NCBI GenBank assembly: GCA_029933535.1
Contig: JAOZNZ010000001.1
Coordinates: forward strand, 26,602 to 36,342
Direction of reading: 5' to 3'
Source: a bacterium
GTDB lineage: Bacteria > Auribacterota > UBA3054 > B51-G9
DNA: 9,741 nt
Shown here: one piece after another, positions 1 through 8,100 of the stretch
Layout: the number at the start of each line of letters is the position of its first letter
Numbering within the stretch: the stretch's first letter is position 1
Translations under genes and position numbers: made by a program
The notes under the pieces: generated by a model
Told to the model about the DNA's origin: nothing
The model's database searches: none
What the model saw: the letters and a program-made list of their open reading frames with translations, nothing else

Positions 1-1166
1 TCTTGCTGCCAGGAATCAATAATTTCCTGTTCGGGAATTTCTTGTTTGATTTGTTTGATTAATATATCATTTCCTGATAATAAATTAAAAAATTTTTCTT
101 GTTTGAAGAAATTTTCTTTATCGGGATTTTTCCGGTAAAATTCAATAAGATATTTCAATGTAAAAGGAGGTATTTTTTTTAATTTTCTTAGATCTTCTCC
201 GTAACAGGTTTTATCTGAATATTTCGGATTAACGGACATTCCTTTAATACTTTTAGGCATAAAAGAAAACTTTCCCTGCGAAATGTCCGGATAACCTATT
301 ACCTGAAAAGGAAAATAAGTTCCCCGGCCGATACTTATTGCTGTAGGTTCAAAAAAACATAGACTCGGATAAAGTTGAATTGATAAATCGTTAGGTAAAT
401 TGGGTGAGGGTTTCACAGGTAGAGAATAAGATTGTGAATGTTCCCACCCGGAGACTGGTATAACTGTCAACTCGCATACTCGATGTTTTGAAAGCCAACC
501 TTCTCCGTTGATCATTTTGGCCAATTCACCGATGGTAAGTCCGTGTACAACCGGAATAGGGTGCATACCTACAAACGAACGAAATTTCATGTCTAATACA
601 GGTCCGGCAACATAACTGCCATTTGGGTTTGGGCGGTCTAAAACAATCAATGGAATCTTATGTTCGGCACATGCATCCATAACATAATGAAGGGTACTAA
701 TGTAGGTATAAAAGCGAACACCTATATCCTGAATATCAAAAATCATAATATCAATATTTTTGAGCATTTCAGCGGTTGGCCGTTTGTTTTTCCCATACAA
801 CGATATAATAGGAAGTCCTGTTTTGACATCTTTGGCATTTTGGATATGTTCACCGGCATCGGCATCTCCGCGAAAACCATGTTCAGGTGCGAACACTTTA
901 CAGATAGTCACATCGTGGCTCAGCAGGAAATCAACCAGATGTTGTGTTTTCACGCGTGCAGTTTGATTAACCACGAGTCCCACCTTTTTATTTTTCAGTA
1001 AAGGAAGATATTGTTTATATTGTTCAGCTCCGGTAAGCAGCTGTTTTTTTGCAGCTGTTTTATTTTCTTCGGGCAAGCGATTTTTGTTTCCTGATTGTTG
1101 TCTGCAGGAGGATTGAGTAAAACAAATCATAAGAATAATAAAGATTAATGTTGTTTTTTTCATCAT
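1..1166 (-). CDS. namZ: NamZ-type exo-beta-N-acetylmuramidase lipoprotein (DUF1343, GH171), 3' end cut by window edge
   Basis: This gene encodes a DUF1343/NamZ protein. The family removes terminal MurNAc from the non-reducing end of peptidoglycan fragments and has been characterised in Bacillus subtilis and Tannerella forsythia. I translated 388 residues from a tandem ATG-ATG at 1166/1163; the reading frame is open to base 3 and only the last few tens of residues should be missing. The N-terminus (MMKKTTLIFIILMICFTQSSC) is a lipoprotein signal with Cys21 as the likely lipidation site, although QSSC is a loose lipobox. Family hallmarks appear in order: GLVVNQTA (63-70), APEHGFRG (93-100), DIQDIGVRFYTYISTL (144-159), LDRPNPNG (176-183), VVHGLTIGELAKM (206-218), PSPNLP (253-258), SIGRGTYFPF (278-287) and GEDLR (323-327). 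The conserved Glu of PEHG is a candidate catalytic acid, but this is inference. The gene lies 302 bp downstream of the nagZ-amiE fusion on the same strand, which fits a shared MurNAc-salvage role. No clear promoter was found; TATATTTTG at 1192-1200 is only an off-spacing near-match to the Bacteroidota -7 element. Confidence 0.92.
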   Translation of the reverse strand, partial: MMKKTTLIFIILMICFTQSSCRQQSGNKNRLPEENKTAAKKQLLTGAEQYKQYLPLLKNKKVGLVVNQTARVKTQHLVDFLLSHDVTICKVFAPEHGFRGDADAGEHIQNAKDVKTGLPIISLYGKNKRPTAEMLKNIDIMIFDIQDIGVRFYTYISTLHYVMDACAEHKIPLIVLDRPNPNGSYVAGPVLDMKFRSFVGMHPIPVVHGLTIGELAKMINGEGWLSKHRVCELTVIPVSGWEHSQSYSLPVKPSPNLPNDLSIQLYPSLCFFEPTAISIGRGTYFPFQVIGYPDISQGKFSFMPKSIKGMSVNPKYSDKTCYGEDLRKLKKIPPFTLKYLIEFYRKNPDKENFFKQEKFFNLLSGNDILIKQIKQEIPEQEIIDSWQQ

Positions 1167-1280
1167 ACTTATTTTCGATATTACGTTGGTCAAAATATAT
1201 CCTACTGATTAAATTAACTAAAATCACTACTGTCCTAAAGAAAAAATGTTTTTTCTGCAAGCTATTTCTTCTTTCTTTTG

Positions 1281-1340
1281 GTGCCTTTGTGCCTTTGTGG
1301 CTACTTATTATTATTATTTGCCACTAAGACTCTAAGACAC
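1281..1340. repeat. Inverted repeat of the CTTTGTGCC / CTAAGAC type, 8-bp internal periodicity
   Basis: The left arm (1281-1301) and right arm (1320-1340) are 21 nt each, match at 16 of 21 positions as an inverted repeat, and flank an 18-nt A+T-rich loop. Each arm is itself periodic at 8 bp: GTGCCTTT is repeated on the left, and CTAAGACT/CTAAGACA on the right. I recall similar CTTTGTGCC / CTTAGTGGC elements as common intergenic repeats in Bacteroidota genomes; that is memory, not a search. It sits in the 302-bp gap between nagZ and namZ (1167-1468). The rest of that gap is A+T-rich and holds nothing I can name. It could form an RNA hairpin between the two cistrons. The strand is not defined. 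Confidence 0.65.
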
Positions 1341-1468
1341 GAAGAATACTGAAAAAAATAAATTAAATATGAACATGAGTTTCCCTGTTTTCAGGATCTT
1401 AATCTTCCTCTTTCACACAATTTACAAACCACCGACACAAGGATGGCAGGATATTAAAATTTTTGTTA

Positions 1469-4400
1469 TCATTGTCGATCAAAACTCTGGTCATAAAATA
1501 TCTGCTGTATGGCTGATCGCACGTTAAGAGAATAAATTTTTGAATTTTCCCGTGTGGGATACACTCGATTGGAGAGAAAAATATAAACCAACTGCTCATC
1601 GGGATCAATCCATACAAAAGTCCCGGTAAAACCGCTGTGTCCGAAACTACGCTGACTTACCGCGGGAGCGGGATAAGAGTCGGCCAATTTTTTTTTATTA
1701 TTGTCCAACATCGGCTTATCAAATCCTAATCCTCGACGGTTATCTTTTTCGGGAAATTGAACGCGGGTGTATTCATCGAACGTGGATTGTTTAATGTATT
1801 GCTTATTTCCGTATTTGCCTGATTGCAGATACATTTGCATCAATTTGGCCAAATCGTTTGCCGTGCCGAAAAGCCCGGCATTACCTGACAATCCGCCACG
1901 CATAGCGGCTGCTTCGTCGTGAACATATCCCTGCAATATTTGATGTCGATAATTTTTATCGTTTTCGGTTGGAATAATTCTTTCTTTTGGATAGTCAGTT
2001 AATGGAGTAAAGGTAAGTGAAGAAGCGCCGAGAGGATTATAGAAATGTGTGTTAAGGTAATCGGCATATGGCAGTCCGCTAAATTGTTCAATCAAATCCG
2101 GGAATATCAAAAAACTCAGTCCTGAATATTTATATCCTGTTTCTTTAAGTAAAGGAGATTCCCGTATGCGTTTGAACATTCGTTTCGTGTAATCTTTGTT
2201 CAGATATATTCCTTCGGCAACGGGAATTGGAAACTGTGAGGAAGAAGTTTTGCTATACCATCGTTTTTTAAGCGATCCATTCTTTTCCTGCGTTTCTTTA
2301 TGAAAAGCAATATAAGGTAATAAACGCGCTTGATGAGATAATATCTTTCTGAATGTTAAATCTTCTTTGTTGGAATGCTGCCAGTCCTTCCAATATTTAC
2401 TTAACGGTTCGTCCAAATTGAATTTACCTTCCCCGTTAAGTTTCATCAGAGCGGGTGTAACAGCAGCTATTTTTGTAATGGAAGCCAGGTCATAAAGGTC
2501 ATTAAGCTTTACCGGGTGTTTTTTATCATAGGTATGGTAACCGTATGTTTTATGGAAGATAATTTTTTTATTTTTGGCAACCAATATTTGGCAGCCGGGA
2601 AAAGCTTTTTCTTCTATCGCTTTATGAACAATTGAATCCACATGTTGATCAATGTAACCGCTATTCATTCCTACTGCTTCAGGAAGTGTATATCCGAGCC
2701 GTATGGCTTTTTCAACAAAAATTCCCGTACCGGCAGGAAAATCTTTATTTATGGTTACCGGAAGAATCCCTGTGATAGGAATTCCTCCAAAAACTGCTTG
2801 CGCGGCGATTTCCTGAGAGAGATCATTATCCTGGTATAACAGCAAAACAGCATGTGCTTTTTTAAGTCCTTTGATTCCATTAAGCATATACGGTATTCCA
2901 AAATGAACAATAGTAACTGATTGATGATCGAGTAATGTGTTAATAAACATTTCGTTTCGCCCGGAAAGTCCATATGGTTTCATGTCATACTTTTCCTGCT
3001 TATAATTGTTTACTTCAATGTGCCGCCTGGCTTTGGTCATGCGAAAATTTTGTAAACTCAGGATAATTTTATCATAATGGGCCAGCTTCTTTTGTAATGC
3101 CAATAATTTTTCTTCCGGCAACTTGTCAGAAAGCATAAAATGATCAACAGCGGTATATTTGTTCAGCATATTTTGAAAAGACGTATTATCGGCAATTGGA
3201 CCCGGACTGATGGTTATGCTGGCAATTTTTTGTCCTCCTGGATTCAAAGGAATTGTATTATTTTTGTTTTGTATAAGTGTTGCTGCCGACTCGAAAAGTT
3301 TATGGTTAAGCAATAGAGCTTCAGGAGAATGCAAATCCCGGTAAAGATTTGCTTTAGCGATAGGTTTAAAATCGGGAAGATTAACAAGAGTTTTGTATTC
3401 AAGCACTTTCCTGCATTTTTCTTTAATAAGTTTGGCACTTATTACACCTTGCGTAACGGGATTTTTTATGTTTTCTATCGCTTTGGGAACATCGTTAACA
3501 AACTCAAGAACGTCATTTCCCGCCAAAAGGGCTAATGGTTCTACAGTTCCGCTATCGCTGAAATGTGTAAGCCCTTGCATATTCATTGCGTCACTAACTA
3601 CCAGTCCTTTGAAACCCAATTCATTTTTCAGCAGGTCGGTAACAATTTCGGGTGATAATGTAGCCGGTGTGTTAGTTTTTGCTATTGCCGGTACATTCAG
3701 ATGGGCTGACATTACGGCAAGAACCCCTCCGTCAATAAGGATTTTAAAGGGGTATAATTCAATATCCCGCAATTTTTGAGCATCAGACTTTACTGTCGGT
3801 AAAATTAAATGTGAGTCCTGATGCGTATCTCCATGACCGGGAAAATGTTTGGCGGTAGCGATGACTCCTTGAGATTGTATTCCAAGAACATACGCAAGCC
3901 CCTTCCGGGCAACTTTTTCTTTGTTCTCGCCAAAAGAGCGATAACCAATTACCGGATTCTCCGGATTAGTATTGACATCAACAACCGGAGCTAAATTCAT
4001 ATTAATGCCAATGCGTTTAAGTTGCCGACCGATTTCCTCTCCCATTTGTTGAATCAGCGAATCATTCTGCAAAGCGCCCAAAGTCATTGCATAAGGAAAC
4101 CGCATAGTATCGGTGAGCCGCATTCCCGGTCCCCATTCAGCATCAATAGCAATCATCAGCGGAATTTTGGCTGTGTGTTGGAACTGATTAATCAGAGTTA
4201 CAACATTGTCAGTTTTATTTTTGAAAAAGATAACGCCGCCAACGTTGTATTTTTTAATTATTTTTAGTGCTTCTTCCTGTTGTTTCGGGACATTACTAAC
4301 AGGAATCCAGATTAATTGTGCAATTTGTTCTTCCAAAGTCAGGTTTTGAATCGTAGAATCAACCCATAACTTTTGATTTTTGGACAATAAATCAGACTTA

Positions 4401-4486
4401 CTGGTTCGTTGAGTGCACGATAATAAAATCATGCAGATCATGAGGAAAACACAAAATGGAATTATTTTTTTAGACACGGATTTCAC
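1469..4486 (-). CDS. nagZ: Fused NagZ (GH3 beta-N-acetylglucosaminidase) and AmiE-like serine hydrolase (beta-lactamase fold) lipoprotein
   Basis: This 1005-residue two-enzyme protein has a lipoprotein signal ending in ILLSC (Cys24). Residues about 35-360 are a GH3 catalytic domain. KHFPGHGDT (213-221) is followed by D224-S-H226, the Asp-His acid/base dyad typical of NagZ, and VVSDAMNMQG (296-305) supplies the nucleophile Asp299. Residues about 390-590 resemble the GH3 C-terminal domain. Residues about 605-1000 are a serine beta-lactamase-like (PF00144) domain with S669-I-T-K672 as the SxxK motif, Y787-S-G789 at the YxN position, and HSGFTGT (950-956) in place of KTG. In B. subtilis, separate NagZ and AmiE act in sequence on muropeptides: GlcNAc is removed first, then the peptide is cut from MurNAc. 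The fusion would do both at the membrane. The only usable starts are GTG at 4486 or GTG at 4477, because an in-frame TGA lies just upstream (4493-4495). The gene starts 47 bp after the Sel1-CPBP stop and precedes namZ. The amidase role of the C-terminal half is inferred from family and context. Confidence 0.93.
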   Translation of the reverse strand: MKSVSKKIIPFCVFLMICMILLSCTQRTSKSDLLSKNQKLWVDSTIQNLTLEEQIAQLIWIPVSNVPKQQEEALKIIKKYNVGGVIFFKNKTDNVVTLINQFQHTAKIPLMIAIDAEWGPGMRLTDTMRFPYAMTLGALQNDSLIQQMGEEIGRQLKRIGINMNLAPVVDVNTNPENPVIGYRSFGENKEKVARKGLAYVLGIQSQGVIATAKHFPGHGDTHQDSHLILPTVKSDAQKLRDIELYPFKILIDGGVLAVMSAHLNVPAIAKTNTPATLSPEIVTDLLKNELGFKGLVVSDAMNMQGLTHFSDSGTVEPLALLAGNDVLEFVNDVPKAIENIKNPVTQGVISAKLIKEKCRKVLEYKTLVNLPDFKPIAKANLYRDLHSPEALLLNHKLFESAATLIQNKNNTIPLNPGGQKIASITISPGPIADNTSFQNMLNKYTAVDHFMLSDKLPEEKLLALQKKLAHYDKIILSLQNFRMTKARRHIEVNNYKQEKYDMKPYGLSGRNEMFINTLLDHQSVTIVHFGIPYMLNGIKGLKKAHAVLLLYQDNDLSQEIAAQAVFGGIPITGILPVTINKDFPAGTGIFVEKAIRLGYTLPEAVGMNSGYIDQHVDSIVHKAIEEKAFPGCQILVAKNKKIIFHKTYGYHTYDKKHPVKLNDLYDLASITKIAAVTPALMKLNGEGKFNLDEPLSKYWKDWQHSNKEDLTFRKILSHQARLLPYIAFHKETQEKNGSLKKRWYSKTSSSQFPIPVAEGIYLNKDYTKRMFKRIRESPLLKETGYKYSGLSFLIFPDLIEQFSGLPYADYLNTHFYNPLGASSLTFTPLTDYPKERIIPTENDKNYRHQILQGYVHDEAAAMRGGLSGNAGLFGTANDLAKLMQMYLQSGKYGNKQYIKQSTFDEYTRVQFPEKDNRRGLGFDKPMLDNNKKKLADSYPAPAVSQRSFGHSGFTGTFVWIDPDEQLVYIFLSNRVYPTRENSKIYSLNVRSAIQQIFYDQSFDRQ

Positions 4487-4503
4487 TAATTTTCACGAAT
4501 TTA
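4475..4503. repeat. Short tandem repeat of CAC-ATTT units overlapping the nagZ start
   Basis: Three adjacent units of about 10 bp (CACGGATTT, CACTAATTTT, CACGAATTTA) read on the plus strand. On the minus strand this is the AATTCGTGAAAATT-like sequence I remember as a widespread intergenic repeat in Bacteroidota and some other phyla. Both candidate GTG starts of the nagZ fusion (4486 and 4477) are the GTG cores of two of the units. The element fills much of the 47-bp gap after the Sel1-CPBP gene, leaving little room for an independent promoter. Confidence 0.55.
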
Positions 4504-4533
4504 TAATACAATTTTTATTTATTAATATAATAT

Positions 4534-7500
4534 TCAACTACTTACGAAAATCATTATACTAACTGTAAAAAGATTATTCAACACATGAATTCCAATAGGA
4601 GTATAAATGCTTTTGGTTTTTTCAAAAGCGTATGAGCAAACAATTCCAGTAGCTAAAAGAGGAACGAAATATTTTATATCAATGTGCACAACGGCAAAAA
4701 CTGATGAAGAAATAAGTATAGAAAAAACTACAGACAATTTTGATCTAAGAGCTTGATATAAAACACCTCTGAAGATTAATTCTTCAATTATCGGCATAAT
4801 AAATCCAACAATTAATATTAGAAAAATTATAGATCCTATATCCTTATATTTTTGTGCTTCCTGAGCAAGGATCTGTGATTCTATTTCTATTCCAAAAAAC
4901 TTCATTATTAAATTGTAAACTATGCCAACCGCAATAATAGAGAGCCATCCGCTACTAACCATTAAAAACCATTTTTTTAAATTAATTTTATAAAAACCGA
5001 ATTGTTTCCAAACACTTACAGGACGAATTTTTGCCAACATAACGGCAATAAAAACAACGATACTATTTCCAATAAAAGCCCAGAATAATAATTTAAGGAA
5101 AACATCTTTAAATAATTTATCAAAAACCGGGACAAAAGCCATTACTGACATTCCGATTTGAAAGAAAATAAAAGCACTAAGAATAGCTATAGCTTCAATA
5201 ATTGACCATGAATTTTTTTCAGAAAAAGATTTATTATTTTTCAAAACATAGTATAAAATTAAAAACACAGCAATAAAAAATATAACTCCGCCTGCAACGC
5301 CGACAGCTGTCAAACCGGCCAATATTTTTTTTACGGAAGAACTTTTTATTGATTTTTTAAAATTGTTAAATCCTTCTGTTGTTTGACCTTGTTTTAGTTG
5401 AATTAGCCCTGTCATAAGGTGAGAGAATCCTTTTAATTCATCATTTGCTTTAGGAGATTGAATTACTTTTTGAAAATGTTTTAATGCTTTATTTAAGTCT
5501 TTTGGTATATTATCTCCTTCAAAATAAATATACCCGAGTTTGTAATCCGCGTAATAATCTCCTGATTCGGAAGATTTAGCAAACCATTCAATAGCTTTTT
5601 TATCTTTTTTTGTCTGATAAATTCTTGCAATTCTGTAAAAAGAATCTGTTTCTCCGTTTTCAGCAGCTTTTAGATACCAGTTTAAAGCTTTTTCCTTGTT
5701 TTTAGGTAGAATAGTTCCGTAATTATAAATTAATCCAAGACCATATTGTGCTGCCGTATTTCCCTGTTCTGCAAACAAATAATATAGATTTGTCAAAACA
5801 TTTAATTCAATAAGATTATTTGTATTTTCTGACAAACCAATTTTTTGTTTTGCGGAATTATATCCCTTATCAGCAGATGCAAGAAAAAATTTATAAGCAT
5901 TTGTTATATTTTTAGGTGTACCTCTGCCATACTGGTACAAAACGCCTAAATTAAATTGTGCTTTATATTGATTTTGTGTTGCTGCAGTATAATACCATTT
6001 AAATGCTTCAATATAATTTGTCTGAACACCAATTCCATTATCATATAAATATCCTAAAGATCTTTGTGCGGTTATAACTCCATTTTGTGCTGCTTTTTTG
6101 TACCATTCAAACGCTTTTTCCTTATTTTTAAAAGTTCCATCTCCAAAATAATACATTTTTGCGATTTTTTCTTGTGCGATAGCATAACCTTGTTCTGCAG
6201 CATTTAAACATAATATAAAAGTTTGTATATTATCTTCTGGTACTCCAAATCCATTTTCATAAAGCAAAGCAAGATTATACGACGCATTTATATTCTCATT
6301 TTTAATAGCGAGTTCATACCAGTAAATCGCCTTTTCAAAATCTTGCGTTACACCTATTTCGCTCTGGTATCGCCAGCCGAGTTCAAGCTGCGCGTGAGCA
6401 TTGTTATTACTTGCTGCCTGAAAACAATACATTAAAGACTTTGAAAGATTTTTTTCTACACCCTTACCAAACTTATAAACCAAAGCTAATCCCAACTGCG
6501 CGCGTGGGTCATTTTGTTCCGCGGCTTTTTTGAACCAATAGATAGCTTTTTCGGCATTTTGCGTAACATCAAGCCCCTCTAAATAACTCCATCCAAGTTC
6601 CGCTTGTGCTGGAATATAATCATTTGTTGCTGCATTAAGTAAAAAATTGAATGAATTTGTTGTTTGAATTTTTCTGAATAAAACACCTAAAGAATAACAG
6701 GATTCAATTGAGCTGTTTTTATTGCCTTTTTTATACCATTCAATTGCTTTTTCAAAATCTTGCGTTACACCTCTTCCTTCCTGAAAATACCAGCCTATTT
6801 TTAATTGCGCATCAGAATCTCCGTTCTCTGCCGATTTCAAAAACCAATTAAAAGCTTTAATTTCGTTTGTAGCAACTCCATTACCATTTTCATATATTAA
6901 ACCAATATTATATGCTGCATCTGAAACCCCTTGCTCCGCGGCTTTTTTATACCATTTTATGGCTTCTGGAATATTTGTTTCTACTCCTTCACCTTCGTAA
7001 TAAGCCCAACCTATCTGAAATTGCGCATCAGACAATCCTTGTTCAGCTGCTTTTTCATACCAGAAAATTGATTTATATTTATTTGTTTCTCCAAACTCGC
7101 CGTTAAAATACTGATTCCCCGCCATAAATAAAGCTTTTGAAAAAACTTTGTTTGTTGGAATGAATATTGATTCAAACAATTTTTTATTCGATAATTTTTC
7201 ATAAAATGAACCTAAATTATATGCCGCATCGGAATCCCCCCGGTTTGCTGATTCTAAATACCATTCAATTGCTTTTGCTTCGTTTGTGGCAACTCTAACA
7301 CCATTTCTGTATATATAAGCAATATTATTTGCCGCATCAAAATTTCCCTGATTCGCTGCTTTTTCATACCATTCAATCGCTTTTAGAATATTCGATTCTA
7401 CTCCTTCACCTTCGTAATAAATCCACCCTAAATTAAATTGTGCATCAGACATTCCTTGATTCGCAGCTTTTTCATACCACTCAAATGCTTTTACTTTGTT

Positions 7501-7962
7501 TGTGGCAACTCCATTACCATTTTCATATATTAAACCAATATTATATGCTGCATCTGAAACCCCTTGCTCCGCGGCTTTTTTATACCATTTTATGGCTTCT
7601 GGAATATTTGTTTCTACTCCTTCACCTTCGTAATAAGCCCAACCTATCTGAAATTGCGCATCAGACATTCCCTGATTCGCTGCTTTTTTACACCAATCAA
7701 ATGCTTTAATATAATTTGTTTCAGTACCTATTCCCTGCCAATAGCACTCTGCAAGTTTCACCTGCGCGTCTATGTGACCTTCATCAGCTGCTTTTGAGAA
7801 AAGGTTAAAAGCGAGAGAATTATTAGTTTCATCATCACTATTAAAGTATTTTAATCCCAAAGAATAGTTATAATCAGGAGAGTTTGTATTTGATATCACG
7901 ATATTTTGTTCTGCAAATAAAAAAGAACAAAAAAGGAATGTGAAAAAAAGTTGTTTATACAT
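4534..7962 (-). CDS. Exported Sel1-like-repeat protein with C-terminal CPBP (CAAX-type) intramembrane protease domain
   Basis: This gene encodes 1142 residues. Residues 1-17 are a signal peptide ending LFA before EQN. From about 30 to 840 there are some 22-23 Sel1-like repeats, mostly exactly 36 residues, with the pattern SDAQ..IG..Y..G.GV..N..KA..WY.KAA..G. Units near residues 245-280 are irregular. Sel1 repeats are alpha-helical solenoids that bind proteins. Residues about 880-1140 contain around eight hydrophobic segments. The last ones carry all CPBP signature motifs: E1060-E1061-LIF-R1065 (EExxxR), F1089-AVV-H1093 (FxxxH) and H1126-VLN-N1130 (HxxxN). CPBP proteins include the Rce1-type CAAX prenyl protease and bacterial membrane proteases or bacteriocin-immunity proteins. 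The signal peptide places the solenoid outside the cytoplasm, anchored to the protease. The gene is more A+T-rich than nagZ: single-line hand counts give 15% G+C at 5221-5280 against 47% at 3661-3720, though these are extremes. This hints at a different origin. The ATG at 7962 directly precedes the signal peptide. Its substrate and role are unknown. Confidence 0.9.
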   Translation of the reverse strand: MYKQLFFTFLFCSFLFAEQNIVISNTNSPDYNYSLGLKYFNSDDETNNSLAFNLFSKAADEGHIDAQVKLAECYWQGIGTETNYIKAFDWCKKAANQGMSDAQFQIGWAYYEGEGVETNIPEAIKWYKKAAEQGVSDAAYNIGLIYENGNGVATNKVKAFEWYEKAANQGMSDAQFNLGWIYYEGEGVESNILKAIEWYEKAANQGNFDAANNIAYIYRNGVRVATNEAKAIEWYLESANRGDSDAAYNLGSFYEKLSNKKLFESIFIPTNKVFSKALFMAGNQYFNGEFGETNKYKSIFWYEKAAEQGLSDAQFQIGWAYYEGEGVETNIPEAIKWYKKAAEQGVSDAAYNIGLIYENGNGVATNEIKAFNWFLKSAENGDSDAQLKIGWYFQEGRGVTQDFEKAIEWYKKGNKNSSIESCYSLGVLFRKIQTTNSFNFLLNAATNDYIPAQAELGWSYLEGLDVTQNAEKAIYWFKKAAEQNDPRAQLGLALVYKFGKGVEKNLSKSLMYCFQAASNNNAHAQLELGWRYQSEIGVTQDFEKAIYWYELAIKNENINASYNLALLYENGFGVPEDNIQTFILCLNAAEQGYAIAQEKIAKMYYFGDGTFKNKEKAFEWYKKAAQNGVITAQRSLGYLYDNGIGVQTNYIEAFKWYYTAATQNQYKAQFNLGVLYQYGRGTPKNITNAYKFFLASADKGYNSAKQKIGLSENTNNLIELNVLTNLYYLFAEQGNTAAQYGLGLIYNYGTILPKNKEKALNWYLKAAENGETDSFYRIARIYQTKKDKKAIEWFAKSSESGDYYADYKLGYIYFEGDNIPKDLNKALKHFQKVIQSPKANDELKGFSHLMTGLIQLKQGQTTEGFNNFKKSIKSSSVKKILAGLTAVGVAGGVIFFIAVFLILYYVLKNNKSFSEKNSWSIIEAIAILSAFIFFQIGMSVMAFVPVFDKLFKDVFLKLLFWAFIGNSIVVFIAVMLAKIRPVSVWKQFGFYKINLKKWFLMVSSGWLSIIAVGIVYNLIMKFFGIEIESQILAQEAQKYKDIGSIIFLILIVGFIMPIIEELIFRGVLYQALRSKLSVVFSILISSSVFAVVHIDIKYFVPLLATGIVCSYAFEKTKSIYTPIGIHVLNNLFTVSIMIFVSS
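6872..7034. repeat. Exact 163-bp internal duplication, copy 1 (Sel1 units 8-9)
   Basis: By eye this stretch is identical, base for base, to 7505-7667, offset by 633 bp (211 codons). It encodes parts of two consecutive Sel1 units at residues about 311-364. Neighbouring units diverge freely, and third codon positions are also unchanged within the copy. That points to recent duplication or gene conversion rather than protein-level selection. Confidence 0.85.
7505..7667. repeat. Exact 163-bp internal duplication, copy 2 (Sel1 units 2-3)
   Basis: This is the partner of 6872-7034. Identity ends at 7504 (G versus A, a silent Ala change) and at 7668 (T versus A, Met versus Leu). Recombination between the copies would delete 211 codons in frame and remove about six Sel1 units. 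Confidence 0.85.
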
Positions 7963-7995
7963 TTATTATTTTGCCTTAAATCATGAACGTGAGTA

Positions 7996-8048
7996 TTGAA
8001 AACGCGCCGAGGTGGGCAGTGTTACTTTTCGCCTCGGCGAATTTTCAA
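7996..8048. repeat. GC-rich hairpin in the fic to Sel1 gap
   Basis: The 138-bp gap between the Fic stop and the Sel1-CPBP start contains a 53-bp inverted repeat. The outer arms TTGAAAA (7996-8002) and TTTTCAA (8042-8048) enclose two unpaired bases per side. Inside them lie perfect 8-bp arms CGCCGAGG (8005-8012) and CCTCGGCG (8032-8039), with a 19-nt loop. The A-stem-T layout is symmetric, so it could act as a weak terminator on either strand. However, only TTTT follows the stem and the loop is long. A mobile palindromic repeat is the alternative. I see no TAnnTTTG promoter for the Sel1 gene in this gap. Confidence 0.6.
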
Positions 8049-8100
8049 CGTTGTTGCCATAAAAAATATTAATATTTAATCGTACTGCCTAGTAAAGTTC

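Noticed and set aside
660..1001. Plus-strand 113-codon open frame
   Set aside because: It lies antisense to conserved NamZ motifs (PEHG, QDIGVRFYTY), so it is a shadow.
1384..1395. CCTG-TTTT-CAGG mini-hairpin downstream of nagZ as a terminator
   Set aside because: The stem is only four base pairs with no extension and no T-run on the minus strand.
3393..3779. Plus-strand 128-codon open frame
   Set aside because: Antisense to the conserved GH3 domain of nagZ, with no recognisable domain of its own.
6912..7709. Plus-strand open frames over the Sel1 repeats (6912-7106, 7440-7709)
   Set aside because: They repeat because the Sel1 DNA repeats; their similar proteins are antisense shadows of the 163-bp duplication.
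7981..8060. Integron attC-like site beside the A+T-rich Sel1 gene
   Set aside because: The hairpin and flanking CAACGTTG looked suggestive, but I found no GTTRRRY / RYYYAAC core pair and no matching site at the other end of the gene (4487-4533).
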